Assembly: GCF_036784765.1 (NCBI RefSeq)
Contig: NZ_CP136651.1
Location: 930,001 to 994,000, forward strand
Reading direction: 5' to 3'
From: Novosphingobium sp. ZN18A2
GTDB taxonomy: Bacteria > Pseudomonadota > Alphaproteobacteria > Sphingomonadales > Sphingomonadaceae
Length of the DNA: 64,000 nt
Shown: positions 53,740 to 62,437 of the stretch, in pieces
Numbering within the stretch: the stretch's first letter is position 1
Layout of the letters: the number at the start of each line of letters is the position of its first letter
Notes under the pieces: generated by a model
Database searches by the model: none
Told to the model about the DNA's origin: nothing
Seen by the model: only the letters and a program-made list of their open reading frames with translations
Position numbers and translations under genes: made by a program

Positions 53740-54516
53740 ATGCCCGGCATGGACGAAGCATCGCGCGACAGTGCTGACCTGCCGGCAAAATCGCCACCGC
53801 ATGCTGCGCGGGTGATCGCCCTTGTCGACGATGACCGCAACATCCTTACCACCGTTTCGATCGCGCTTCAGACAGAAGGGTTCGCAACCCGGCTCTATAC
53901 CGATGGCGATACCGCGCTGAAGGCGCTGCTGGAAAACCCGCCGGACCTTGCGGTGTGCGACATAAAGATGCCGCGCATGGACGGGCTGGAGATGCTGCGC
54001 CGCCTGCGCGAGAAGAGCGAACTGCCGGTGATCCTGCTGACCAGCAAGGACGACGAGGCGGACGAAGCGCTGGGCCTTTCCATGGGTGCGGACGATTATA
54101 TCGCCAAGCCTTTTAGCCAGCGCCTGCTCGTGGCGCGAATCCGCGCAATCCTGCGCCGCAGCGAAGTAACCCGGCGCGACGCCGATGCCGAACCGCCGGC
54201 GCAGCCGCTGCCCGATCCGATCAAGCGCGGACGGTTGACGATGGACCCGGCGCGCCACCACGTAACCTGGGCGGGCAGACCGGTTTCGCTGACGGTGACG
54301 GAGTTCCTGATCCTGGAAGCGCTGGCCATGCGTCCGGGCGTGGTGAAGACGCGCGGCGCGCTGATGGACGCAGCCTATCACGACGACGTGTTCGTCGACG
54401 ATCGCACCATAGACAGCCACATAAAGCGCCTGCGCCGCAAGATGCGCGTCGCCGATCCGCAATTTTCGGCAATAGAAACGCTGTATGGCGCGGGCTACAG
54501 CTTCACCGATGACTGA
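53740..54516 (+). CDS. chvI: Response regulator ChvI
   Basis: A 258-residue OmpR-type regulator. The receiver domain starts [22 protein letters not shown] (from about residue 23), with the phosphoacceptor aspartate in [12 protein letters not shown] and lysine in DDYIAKPFS. The winged helix has [17 protein letters not shown] and [16 protein letters not shown]. These phrases, and the position opposite pckA and before chvG/hprK, mark it as ChvI of the acid/envelope-stress pair that also controls metabolism in alphaproteobacteria. A second in-frame ATG at 53749 is equally possible as the start. Confidence 0.93.
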   Translation: MPGMDEASRDSADLPAKSPPHAARVIALVDDDRNILTTVSIALQTEGFATRLYTDGDTALKALLENPPDLAVCDIKMPRMDGLEMLRRLREKSELPVILLTSKDDEADEALGLSMGADDYIAKPFSQRLLVARIRAILRRSEVTRRDADAEPPAQPLPDPIKRGRLTMDPARHHVTWAGRPVSLTVTEFLILEALAMRPGVVKTRGALMDAAYHDDVFVDDRTIDSHIKRLRRKMRVADPQFSAIETLYGAGYSFTDD

Positions 54517-56098
54517 TCCCGCGCCCGCCACGCGCATGGGCGGCGGTCGTCGGACAGGCTCGATGTTCTGGCCGCGCAACCTTTCGCTCACGTCGCGCAT
54601 CCTGGCCGTGAACCTGATCGCGCTGGGGTTGCTGGCGGGCAGCCTGTTCTACCTCGACAGCTATCGCAAGCAGCTGCTTGGCGAACGCTTCAAGCTGGCG
54701 CGCGCCGAAGCGCAGATCACCGCCGACGCGCTGGAAGAGATGAACCCGCGCCAGCGACGGGAACTGGCGGTGCGTGTCGGATCGCAGCGCAAGATGCGCT
54801 TGCGGATATTCAATGCGAAGGGCGCGCTTGAACTCGACAGTTTCACGCTGGCCCCGCCCACGTTCACGCTGGTCGATCCGGCAAGCGAATCCTGGCTGCA
54901 GACGGCGGCGCGCGCGCTGGACCGCGGGGTGGATTTCATCGTCGGCGCGCCAGACGTGCCGCTATACAGCGAACCCGCGACGGATACGGCGGCGAACTGG
55001 CCGGAAGTGGGCATGGCGCGCAAGTACGGCGCGTCGAAGGTGTTCTTCCGCTATGCGCCCGACAGGACGCCGGTGATCACCGCCGCCGTGCCGGTGGGCA
55101 AGAGCGGCGAAACGCTGCTTACCCTGCGCAACGCGCCCGACATCACCCAGGCGGTGCGCGATGCGCGCCAGACGCTGGCGATCATCGTGGCGGTGGCGCT
55201 GCTGTTTTCCATCCAGCTTTCGCTGTTCCTTGCACGCACCATCGTCCAGCCGCTGCGCACGCTGGTGCGCGCGGCGGTGCGCGTGCGCCTGGGGCGCGAC
55301 CGCGCGGTGGTTGTGCCGCGCCTGCCCGAGCGCGGGGACGAGATCGGACTGCTGGCGCGCGCCTTTTCGGACATGACCGCCGCGCTGCGCCAGCGCATCG
55401 ACGCGGTCGAAAGTTTCGCCGCCGATGTCGCGCACGAGCTGAAGAATCCGCTCGCTTCGCTGCGCAGCGCGGTGGACACGATGGACAAGGTGGAAGACCC
55501 GGACCTGCGCCGCCAGCTTGTGGGCATCGCCGCGCACGACGTTCAGCGGATCGACCGCCTGATTACCGAGATCGCCGATGCCAGCCGCATCGATGCGGAG
55601 CTTTCGCGCGCCACGTTCGAGCCGGTGGACCTGGCGGCGCTGGCCGCGCGGCTGGTCGGCGCGCGCAGCGCAAGGGGCCTGTCGGACGATGCGCCGCAGA
55701 TCCGCTTTCGCCGGGGGCCGGGTGCGGCCATCGTGGCGGGGGATGCGGCGCGGCTGGAACGCGTGCTGGAAAACCTGCTGGACAACGCCGTCTCCTTCTC
55801 GCCGCCCGGTGGCGAAGTGGCGGTGCTGGTGGCCGGCGGCGATGCCGGTGTGCAACTGACCGTGACGGACGAAGGGCCGGGCATCCCGATGGCCGAACGC
55901 GAGAAGGTGTTCGACAGGTTCCACTCGGTCCGCCCGCCGGACGAGGCGTTCGGTTCGCACAGCGGCCTGGGCCTCGCCATCGCGCGCACGATCGCCACCG
56001 CGCATGACGGCACGCTGGATATTGCCGACAGGGCCGACGGCCGCAGCGGGACGTGCATGGTGCTGACCCTGCCCGCTGCCCGCAACGGCGCGCAATAA
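54509..56098 (+). CDS. chvG: Sensor histidine kinase ChvG
   Basis: A 529-residue inner-membrane kinase: N-terminal segment with [21 protein letters not shown], a periplasmic sensor region of about 170 residues, a second membrane segment ([19 protein letters not shown]), a HAMP domain, H-box [13 protein letters not shown] with His309, N-box [10 protein letters not shown] and DEGPGIP/GLGLAIA. ChvG is held inactive by the periplasmic ExoR protein in rhizobia; no exoR is in the window. The start at 54509 overlaps the end of chvI by eight bases. The hprK gene starts nine bases after its stop. Confidence 0.93.
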   Translation: MTDPAPATRMGGGRRTGSMFWPRNLSLTSRILAVNLIALGLLAGSLFYLDSYRKQLLGERFKLARAEAQITADALEEMNPRQRRELAVRVGSQRKMRLRIFNAKGALELDSFTLAPPTFTLVDPASESWLQTAARALDRGVDFIVGAPDVPLYSEPATDTAANWPEVGMARKYGASKVFFRYAPDRTPVITAAVPVGKSGETLLTLRNAPDITQAVRDARQTLAIIVAVALLFSIQLSLFLARTIVQPLRTLVRAAVRVRLGRDRAVVVPRLPERGDEIGLLARAFSDMTAALRQRIDAVESFAADVAHELKNPLASLRSAVDTMDKVEDPDLRRQLVGIAAHDVQRIDRLITEIADASRIDAELSRATFEPVDLAALAARLVGARSARGLSDDAPQIRFRRGPGAAIVAGDAARLERVLENLLDNAVSFSPPGGEVAVLVAGGDAGVQLTVTDEGPGIPMAEREKVFDRFHSVRPPDEAFGSHSGLGLAIARTIATAHDGTLDIADRADGRSGTCMVLTLPAARNGAQ

Positions 56099-56107
56099 GG
56101 AGGCGAA

Positions 56108-56533
56108 ATGACGACGATCCGCCAGGCCACCTGCGTTGCCATCGGGCGCAGGGCGATCCTGATCGAAGGGCCACCGGGCAGCGGCAAGTCCAGCCTTGCG
56201 CTGGCGCTGATCGACCGGGGGGCAACGCTTGTCGGCGATGACGGCATTGTGCTTGAACCGGTCGACGGCCTGCTGGTGGCAGCACCGCACCCGCGCACCG
56301 AAGGCAAGCTGGAAGTGCGCAACGTGGGGCTGGTTTCCATGCCGGCCGTCGGCGGCGTTCCGGTGGCGCTGGTGGTGCGGCTTTCACCCGATGCGCCGCG
56401 CTGGATTTCCGCACCGGACAGGGCGGTGATCGAAGGCTGTCCGCTGCCCGCAATCGCGCTGTGGCCCGATAGTCCGGCCCTGCCCCTGCGCGCGGAATAT
56501 GCGCTGGACCTGTATGGCCTTGCCATAGACTGA
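56108..56533 (+). CDS. hprK: HPr kinase/phosphorylase, short alphaproteobacterial form
   Basis: A 141-residue protein equal to the catalytic C-terminal half of HprK, which phosphorylates HPr on a serine. The Walker A loop GPPGSGKSS lies at about residues 21-29 and the VGDDGI aspartate block follows; the N-terminal domain of the Firmicutes enzyme is missing, which is normal in alphaproteobacteria. It starts after AAGGAGGCG. Together with HPr and EIIA downstream it suggests a regulatory, not sugar-transporting, PTS. Confidence 0.92.
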   Translation: MTTIRQATCVAIGRRAILIEGPPGSGKSSLALALIDRGATLVGDDGIVLEPVDGLLVAAPHPRTEGKLEVRNVGLVSMPAVGGVPVALVVRLSPDAPRWISAPDRAVIEGCPLPAIALWPDSPALPLRAEYALDLYGLAID

Positions 56534-56693
56534 CCGATTTGCCGAACCGGCCCGGATCGCGCGCGGGGCACGAAATGCACGGGTGGCGGAGCAAAAGGCA
56601 GGCGCGCAGGGGCGCGGCGATTTGTCCCAATCGTGGAATGTGCGCAAACAGCCTCTTTCCAAGCGGCGCGGATAGCGGCAAGCCGGGCGGATT

Positions 56694-57614
56694 ATGGATG
56701 GCGAGTCGCAGGCCACACCCCAGCGAATCCTGCTGGTCACCGGGCTGCTCGGCGCGGGCAAGACCACTGCGTTGCGCGTGCTTGAGGATCTGGGCTGGGA
56801 AGCGATCGACAATTTCCCGATCCGCCTGCTCGACCGTTTGCTGGAAACCGAATCGACCGGGACCGGGCACGATACCGCGCCGCTTGCGATCGGCTTCGAT
56901 TCGCGCACGCGCGGGTTCGATCCGGCCTGGATCATCGAGCGGGTAAAGGAACTGTCCGAGCGGCCGGACCTCGACGTTACCACGCTGTTCCTCGACTGCG
57001 CGGGACGCGAGCTTGAACGGCGCTATAACGAAACGCGCCGGCGCCACCCGATGAGCGAGGACAAGCCCGTCGGCACCGGCATCGCCGCCGAGCGCGAATT
57101 GCTGGCCCCGCTGCGCCGCTGGGCGGACATGGTGATTTCCACCACAAGTTATTCCAGCAACGACCTGCAACAGGCGATTCGCCAGCAGTTCGGCGAAGAC
57201 AGCCCGCAGCAGTTGACCATCACGGTCAGCAGTTTCGGTTTTGCGCGCGGCACGCCGCCGCTGGCCGACCTGGTGTTCGACATGCGCTTCCTGGACAATC
57301 CCCACTGGGACGAAACCCTGCGCCCCATGACCGGGCAGGACAAGGCGGTGGGCGATTACATCCGCCGCGATCCCGCCTTCGATGAAGCTTACACGCGGAT
57401 TCGCGACCTGCTTTTGCTGCTGCTTCCGCGCTATCGGGCGCAGGGCAAGGCCTATGTCCACATCGCGTTCGGCTGCACCGGCGGGCGCCACCGTTCGGTC
57501 TTTACCGCCGAAACCATCGCTTCCGCCTTGCGCGACGCGGGATTTTCACCCACATTGCTGCACCGCAACCTGGGGTCCCGGGCAGCAGACCTGCTGGAAG
57601 GCTCCAGACGATGA
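56694..57614 (+). CDS. rapZ: RNase adapter protein RapZ
   Basis: A 306-residue nucleotide-binding protein, known in E. coli to bring the small RNA GlmZ to RNase E and so tune glucosamine-6-phosphate synthesis. Motifs: P-loop GLLGAGKTT (the usual form is GLSGAGKS/T), AIDNFPIRLL, RRRHPMS and the C-terminal FGCTGGRHRSVF, which binds metabolite in the enterobacterial protein. Whether a GlmZ-like RNA exists here is unknown. It lies between hprK and the EIIA gene, a conserved order. Confidence 0.95.
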   Translation: MDGESQATPQRILLVTGLLGAGKTTALRVLEDLGWEAIDNFPIRLLDRLLETESTGTGHDTAPLAIGFDSRTRGFDPAWIIERVKELSERPDLDVTTLFLDCAGRELERRYNETRRRHPMSEDKPVGTGIAAERELLAPLRRWADMVISTTSYSSNDLQQAIRQQFGEDSPQQLTITVSSFGFARGTPPLADLVFDMRFLDNPHWDETLRPMTGQDKAVGDYIRRDPAFDEAYTRIRDLLLLLLPRYRAQGKAYVHIAFGCTGGRHRSVFTAETIASALRDAGFSPTLLHRNLGSRAADLLEGSRR

Positions 57615-57707
57615 ACGCAGGGGCGCATTTTCTGATTCACGTAAATGGCCAGGACGGCCGGCACGCAGCCGGCGACGGCATGACGCCAAGCCGGCGTTCA
57701 GCTTCTT

Positions 57708-57741
57708 GCCGCTATACTGATAACGTCGCGCCGCTATACTG
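57708..57741 (+). repeat. Tandem direct repeat GCCGCTATACTG x2 upstream of the EIIA gene
   Basis: Two exact copies of GCCGCTATACTG, at 57708-57719 and 57730-57741, are 22 bases apart start to start, two turns of DNA helix, so both face the same side. They end 30 bases before the EIIA start codon. TATACT inside each resembles a -10 box. They may be twin promoter elements or a binding site for a regulator. Confidence 0.6.
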
Positions 57742-57771
57742 GCCGGCCGCGATTCGGAGCATAATTCTTTC

Positions 57772-58182
57772 ATGATCGGACTTATTCTGGTCACGCACGG
57801 GGCGCTCGCAGACGAATTCATCCATGCGATGGAGCACGTTGTGGGGCGCCAGAGCGATATTGTCGGCGTTTGCATCGGGCCGAATGACGACATGGAGAAA
57901 CGCCGCAAGGAAATTGCCGACGCGATTCGCCGCGTCGACAGCGGCGACGGCGTGATTATCCTGACCGACCTGTTCGGCGGAACGCCGTCCAACCTCGCCA
58001 TTTCGCTGATGCAGGCGGGCCGGGTGGAAGTGATCGCGGGGATCAACCTGCCGATGCTGATCCGGCTGGCGAAGGCGCGCAATTGCATGGGCGTGCGCGA
58101 AGCGACCGCCGCCGCGCGCGAAGCCGGGCGCAATTACATTACCGTCGCGTCCGAATTTCTGGGACAGGATGCGCTGCAATGA
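57772..58182 (+). CDS. PTS EIIA, mannose-type
   Basis: A 136-residue EIIA-Man domain: MIGLILVTHGALADEF with the phosphorylated His9, and VIILTDLFGGTPSNLAISLM at mid-length. In alphaproteobacteria this stand-alone domain and the HPr beside it form part of a regulatory phosphorelay; no EIIB/IIC permease is present in the window. It ends in a 4-base overlap with the HPr gene. The start at 57772 (MIGLIL) is clear. Confidence 0.93.
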   Translation: MIGLILVTHGALADEFIHAMEHVVGRQSDIVGVCIGPNDDMEKRRKEIADAIRRVDSGDGVIILTDLFGGTPSNLAISLMQAGRVEVIAGINLPMLIRLAKARNCMGVREATAAAREAGRNYITVASEFLGQDALQ

Positions 58183-58520
58183 CCGACCTGGGGGGGAGCG
58201 ATCTGGAAGGAAGCGATGCCGGCGGAGACGCGCAGGCATCGATCCTGCGTGAAACGCTGACGATAACCAACAAGCGCGGGCTGCACGCGCGCGCCAGCGC
58301 CAAGTTCGTCAACACCGTGTCGAAACTGCCCGACGGAGTGGAAGTGACGGTCATCAAGGACGGGACCGAAGCCGCGGGCGGCTCTATCCTCGGCCTGATG
58401 ATGCTGGGCGCGGGGCAGGGCGATACCGTGGAACTGGTCGTTTCCGGCGATGGCGCGGTGGCCGATGCCGCGTTCGCCAAGCTGGCCGGGCTGGTGAAGG
58501 ACGGTTTCGGCGAGGACTGA
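58179..58520 (+). CDS. ptsH: HPr phosphocarrier protein
   Basis: An HPr with 113 residues, about 25 longer than usual at its N-terminus (DLGGSDLEGSDAGGDAQ, acidic and Gly/Ser-rich). The His site is NKRGLHARASAKFV and the regulatory serine is in AGGSILGLMML, matching a substrate for the HprK upstream. The long N-terminal tail could be disordered or mask the start: a later start is unlikely because the ATG at 58179 is the only one near. Coupled to EIIA by ATGA. Confidence 0.93.
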   Translation: MTDLGGSDLEGSDAGGDAQASILRETLTITNKRGLHARASAKFVNTVSKLPDGVEVTVIKDGTEAAGGSILGLMMLGAGQGDTVELVVSGDGAVADAAFAKLAGLVKDGFGED

Positions 58521-58561
58521 CCGCCGCCGGACGTTACCTAGCCCTGGACCGCAGCAAGCCA

Positions 58562-59371
58562 ATGCCCCGCCGTCACATCACCGGATTCTCCAATCCCACC
58601 GTCAAGTTCGTGCGGTCATTGCGCGAAAAGAAGCATCGCAAGCGCGAGGGCAAGTTCCTTGCCGAAGGCCTGCGCCTGTTGACCGACGCGCGCGAATGCG
58701 GGCGGCTGCCCAAAATGCTGCTGATGGCGGAAGGGCGCGATCCGCACCCCTTGCTGGATGCGCTGGAACAGGCGGTGGAAGGCGCGGGCGGCGAAGTGAT
58801 AGAGCTTCCGGGCGAAATCCTTGCCAAGGTGACGGGCAAGGACAATCCGCAGGCCGTTGCCGGCGTTTTCGCCGAATTCGACACGCGACTGGACCGCATT
58901 GACCGTTCTGCCGCGCCGATCTGGCTGGTCGCGCATGCGCTGCGCGATCCGGGCAACCTTGGCACGATGCTGCGTACGGGCGATGCCGTGGGCGCGGGCG
59001 GGTTGATCCTGATCGACGATTGCGCCGATCCCTTTTCGGTGGAAGCGGTGCGCGCCAGCATGGGCGCGGTGTTCACGCAAGGGATCGCGCAGGCGCGCTG
59101 GGATGAATTCCTGCCGTGGTTGCGCGGGGGAGAAGGGCAGCTTGTCGCCGCTTCCCTGCGCGATGCGCAACCCTATCGCGGCGCGCCCTATGCGGCCCCG
59201 TGCTTCGTGATGGTCGGCAACGAATCGCGCGGATTGCCGGAGGAATACGAAATGGCGTGCGACTTGCGCGTGACGATGCCGATGCGCGGGCGGGCGGACA
59301 GCCTGAACGCCGCCGTCGCCGGCGCGGTGCTTGCCTACGAGGTGCTGGCGACCCTCGAAAACCGGGGATAA
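58562..59371 (+). CDS. TrmH/SpoU-family RNA methyltransferase
   Basis: A 269-residue SPOUT methyltransferase. The N-terminal substrate-binding part begins FSNPTVKFVRSLREKKHRKREGKFLAEG; the SAM knot domain has VAHALRDPGNLGTMLRTGDAVG, LIDDCADPFSVEAVRASMGAVF and VGNESRGLPEEY before the final MPMRGRADSLNAAVA. It most likely 2'-O-methylates rRNA or tRNA in the style of RlmB/TrmH; the target is not decided by sequence. It follows HPr by 41 bases, and is read in the same direction. Confidence 0.93.
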   Translation: MPRRHITGFSNPTVKFVRSLREKKHRKREGKFLAEGLRLLTDARECGRLPKMLLMAEGRDPHPLLDALEQAVEGAGGEVIELPGEILAKVTGKDNPQAVAGVFAEFDTRLDRIDRSAAPIWLVAHALRDPGNLGTMLRTGDAVGAGGLILIDDCADPFSVEAVRASMGAVFTQGIAQARWDEFLPWLRGGEGQLVAASLRDAQPYRGAPYAAPCFVMVGNESRGLPEEYEMACDLRVTMPMRGRADSLNAAVAGAVLAYEVLATLENRG

Positions 59372-59424
59372 CGCGCGCGCCGTTCAGGAAGCGCAAAGCC
59401 TTGTGCGCTATTGTGCGGTGCATC

Positions 59425-59826
59425 ATGAAGATGCCGGCTGCCCTGCTGCTTGTCGCTATTGCCGCCCTTGGCGGATGCACCACCGCGCGCTCTCCGGGGT
59501 GGTCGCTGGCGGGCACGGCCTGGCAAATCACGCAGATCGATGGCCAGGCGCCCGCAAAACCCGATGCGGCGCACGTGCGTTTCGAAGGCGACCGGCTTTC
59601 GGCCAGTGTCGGCTGCAATGCGATTGGCGGGAAATACCGCGTGGACGATAACCGGCTGATCGCCGGGCCGCTGATATCGACGCGCAAGTTCTGCGATGGG
59701 GAAGTTGGCGCGCAAGAGCAGGCGGTAAACGCCCTGCTGGCCGCCGCGCCGATCGTCAGCCATGATGGTGACAGGCTGCAACTGGATTCGGGCGGCCACA
59801 CGCTCGACCTGCGCAAGAAATCCTGA
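59425..59826 (+). CDS. META-domain (HslJ-like) lipoprotein
   Basis: A 133-residue lipoprotein: signal peptide with lipobox ALGGC, then a META domain (GTAWQITQIDGQAPAKPDA, VGCNAIGGKYRVDDNRLI, ISTRKFCDG) as in HslJ, an envelope protein linked to novobiocin tolerance in E. coli. The two later cysteines in VGCNAIG and KFCDG fit a disulphide. The start at 59425 (MKMPAALL) gives a normal signal peptide; the open frame upstream is antisense to nothing but is out of conserved context. Divergence/convergence: it converges with the lipoprotein at 59899. Confidence 0.85.
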   Translation: MKMPAALLLVAIAALGGCTTARSPGWSLAGTAWQITQIDGQAPAKPDAAHVRFEGDRLSASVGCNAIGGKYRVDDNRLIAGPLISTRKFCDGEVGAQEQAVNALLAAAPIVSHDGDRLQLDSGGHTLDLRKKS

Positions 59827-59877
59827 CGGGCGTTTCGTGATCCGCGCCTGACGCGCGGCAGCGCGTTCAATTCCCGG

Positions 59878-59907
59878 CCCGTTCAGTCCCCAGCCCGTTC
59901 AGTCCCC
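59878..59907. repeat. 16-base tandem duplication at a gene's stop codon
   Basis: CCCGTTCAGTCCCC occurs at 59878-59891 and again at 59894-59907. The second copy holds the stop codon of the minus-strand lipoprotein gene (TCA at 59899-59901), and the first copy holds a second, downstream TCA in the gap. A slipped-strand duplication is the simplest cause. Confidence 0.55.
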
Positions 59908-60891
59908 GGTGACGAAGGCGGTGATCTGCCACGTTCCGTCGCGGCGTTCGGCGATCAGCCTGTAATCCAGCACGCTGCGCAGTTTCGCGGTCAGCACATA
60001 GCCGTCCTGCTTTCCGGCGCGGGTGCGCACCGGGGTGTACTTCGCCGTCGAATCGAACTTGCCGCCCGGCACGGCAACCATCGGCCAGTCGAGCGTGGCA
60101 AGCGTGCGCGCATCGGCATCGGGTTTTGCGCGCAGCGGCACCGCCTCGCCCGTGACCAGCATCGTATCATAGGGATCGATTCCGGTCGGCAGGTTCCAGA
60201 AATACCACGGCATCGCCACGATCCCGTCCGCCACCGCACAGCCGAGCGGCATGATGCGCGAAAGCTGGCTCCACAGCCCGCGCCTGCGATCGGAAAGCCG
60301 TTTGCGCAGTTCCGCGCGGCCCGATCCGCCGCCATAGTCCAGCTTGACCTCTGGCCGGGCCAGCCGGGCGAAGGCATCCGCGTCCTTTTCGGCAACGGCT
60401 TTTGCCAGCCGTTCGTGGAAGGCGCTCCATCCGGGCAGCGATGCGCAATCGTTGCGCGGGGCGAAGCGTTTTTCCGCGACCGGCTTCGGACCGGCACCGC
60501 TCGTAGCGGGGGATGTCGGGGCGGGGGCCTGAGACGCGGCGGGTGCCGGGGATGGATGCGGCGTGGAAAGCGAAAGCGTTGGCAGTGCGGCAGGCGCGTC
60601 TATCGCAATCTCGCGAGCGGGTTCGTTTGGCGAGGCCGAAGGCGTGGCGCGCACCGGGACGATGAGCGCGGGAGAGGGCGCCGGCGAAGGGACCGGAAGG
60701 GGCGGAACCGGAGGCGGGGCGACTGCGGCCGGCGGCGGCGGGGCAGGCGCCTCGGCGGCGGCAGGTGCCTCGGCCGTGAGCCGCGCCTCTGCCTGCCTTG
60801 CGCCATGGGCCTCGCGCTGGCATCCGGTGAGGGAGCAAACGGCAAGGGCCAGCATCGTGGAGGTCGCCAGCAGCCGAGCCGATATTGCCAT
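59899..60891 (-). CDS. Lipoprotein with proline-rich linker and SH3-like C-terminus
   Basis: A 330-residue putative lipoprotein. The signal ends LTGC at about Cys24; residues about 30-130 form a Pro/Ala-rich linker with repeated PAP and APAPPPP, of low complexity. The C-terminal 200 residues are a folded domain with CASLPGWSAFHERLAKAV and a segment GEAVPLRAKPDADARTLATLDWPMV that resembles a bacterial SH3 domain. Such linkers span the periplasm or peptidoglycan. It starts three bases after the rmuC stop, so the two are co-transcribed. Function unknown. Confidence 0.75.
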   Translation of the reverse strand: MAISARLLATSTMLALAVCSLTGCQREAHGARQAEARLTAEAPAAAEAPAPPPPAAVAPPPVPPLPVPSPAPSPALIVPVRATPSASPNEPAREIAIDAPAALPTLSLSTPHPSPAPAASQAPAPTSPATSGAGPKPVAEKRFAPRNDCASLPGWSAFHERLAKAVAEKDADAFARLARPEVKLDYGGGSGRAELRKRLSDRRRGLWSQLSRIMPLGCAVADGIVAMPWYFWNLPTGIDPYDTMLVTGEAVPLRAKPDADARTLATLDWPMVAVPGGKFDSTAKYTPVRTRAGKQDGYVLTAKLRSVLDYRLIAERRDGTWQITAFVTGD

Positions 60892-60893
60892 GC

Positions 60894-62369
60894 CTACCCC
60901 TTTTGTGCCGAATCCCCGTTCGTGGCTTCAACGTCCGGTAGCGCCGACTGTTCCGTTAGGGCTTCCGCGTGGCGCGGAACAGCTTCGATCTCGTCGATAT
61001 CCTCAACTTCGCGCTTGCCGATTTCTATGCCCTTGTCTTTCAACCGGCGCGCGCTCGACATCACGTTGCGTTCGAAGCTTCCGACGAACTTGTTGTAGTT
61101 GTTGACCGCCGATCCCAGGCCCGATCCCACGCGCTTCAGGTGTTCGCCTGCCGTGGCGATACGGTCATACAGTTCACCGGCCAGTTCGCCGATCGCGCGC
61201 GCTTCCTGCGCCAGCGCATCCTGCCGCCATACCTGCGCCACGGTGCGGGCAATGGCGACAAGGTTGGTGGGCGTTGCCAGCAGCACCTTGTTGCGGAACG
61301 CATAATCCCAAAGCTCCGGATCGTGTTCGAGCGCGGCGGCCACGAAGTGTTCGCCCGGCACGAACATCACGACGTAATCCGGCGCATCGTCGAACTGGCT
61401 CTGGTACGATTTGGCGCCCAGCGCCTGCACATGGGTGCGCATGGATGCGACGTGCGCTTTCAGTGCGGCATCGCGCGTTGCGTCGTCGTTCGCCTCGAAG
61501 GCTTCCTGATACGCGTTGAGCGATACCTTGGCATCGATCACCAGCACCTTGCCGCCCGGAATGCGGACGATCGCATCGGGCCGCAGCCTGCCGTCCTCCG
61601 TATCGATCGAATGTTCGGTAATGAAATCCGTGTGTTCGGACAGGCCGCACTGTTCCAGCAGGTTCTGCAACGCGCGTTCGCCCCAGCGGCCGCGCGCCTT
61701 GGGTGCATTGGTAAGCGCGTTGCCCAGCCGCGCGGCTTCGGCCTTCACCTGTTCCTGCCCGGCGCGCATCTGTTCGATCACGCCTTTCAGTTCACCGAAC
61801 GAATCGACGCGCTTCGCTTCCAGCGCGGCAACCTGTTCCTCGTAGCTTTTCAGCCTCTCGTTGACGGGCTTCAACAGCGAGGCGACCGCTTCCTTGTTCG
61901 CCTTTTCCGAATTGCCGAAGCGTTCGCCCGCCGATTTCAGGAATTCTTCCTGCGCCTTGCCGAGCACTTTCGATCCGGTCAGCTCGAACTCCTTGCGCAG
62001 CGATTCCTGCGCTTCGATCAAAAGCCGCTTCTGTTCGTCGAAGTTCGCCGCCTTTTCGCGCAGCGTTGCCAGTTCGGTCGAAAGCTGGCGCTGTTCGCGT
62101 TGCAGCGTTTCAACCGCCTGGGCATGATCGCGCCGTGCGGCGTCCAGCGTTTCCGCCAGTGCGTCGGCCTGTTTCGCGCGTTCGCTGGCACCGGCAAGGT
62201 CGGTAATCGCCTGGCGGAACCTTTCGTCCAGCGCCTTTGCCTCCGCATCGCGCTCCGCATGACGCGCACGCCATTCGGCGACGGGACGCGAGGCGAAATA
62301 GAAGCCGAGCAGCAGGCCGACGACAAGCCCGGTGACAAGCGTGAGGATGGCAAGAAGTGTAGGGTCCAT
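60894..62369 (-). CDS. rmuC: RmuC-family DNA recombination protein
   Basis: A 491-residue protein: one N-terminal membrane segment (LLAILTLVTGLVVGLLLGFYFA), a long coiled coil up to about residue 210 rich in Glu, Gln, Ala and Lys, then the RmuC nuclease-like domain: APKARGRWGERALQNLLEQCGL, DAIVRIPGGKVLVIDAKVSLNAYQ and VVMFVPGEHFVAAAL. In E. coli RmuC limits short-range inversions. The start at 62369 (MDPTLLA) is well placed. The downstream lipoprotein gene starts 2 bases after its stop, an odd but clear partner. Confidence 0.93.
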   Translation of the reverse strand: MDPTLLAILTLVTGLVVGLLLGFYFASRPVAEWRARHAERDAEAKALDERFRQAITDLAGASERAKQADALAETLDAARRDHAQAVETLQREQRQLSTELATLREKAANFDEQKRLLIEAQESLRKEFELTGSKVLGKAQEEFLKSAGERFGNSEKANKEAVASLLKPVNERLKSYEEQVAALEAKRVDSFGELKGVIEQMRAGQEQVKAEAARLGNALTNAPKARGRWGERALQNLLEQCGLSEHTDFITEHSIDTEDGRLRPDAIVRIPGGKVLVIDAKVSLNAYQEAFEANDDATRDAALKAHVASMRTHVQALGAKSYQSQFDDAPDYVVMFVPGEHFVAAALEHDPELWDYAFRNKVLLATPTNLVAIARTVAQVWRQDALAQEARAIGELAGELYDRIATAGEHLKRVGSGLGSAVNNYNKFVGSFERNVMSSARRLKDKGIEIGKREVEDIDEIEAVPRHAEALTEQSALPDVEATNGDSAQKG

Positions 62370-62437
62370 CGTGCGATCCTATGCGGAACGCAACGGGAAC
62401 GCCAGAGGGGATCGGGAATATCCCCCGGCCAGTTGCC

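Noticed and set aside
57657..57673. GCCGGC-N5-GCCGGC after rapZ as a terminator
   Set aside because: GCCGGC is itself palindromic and common in such GC-rich DNA; the pairing is too short and no T-run follows.
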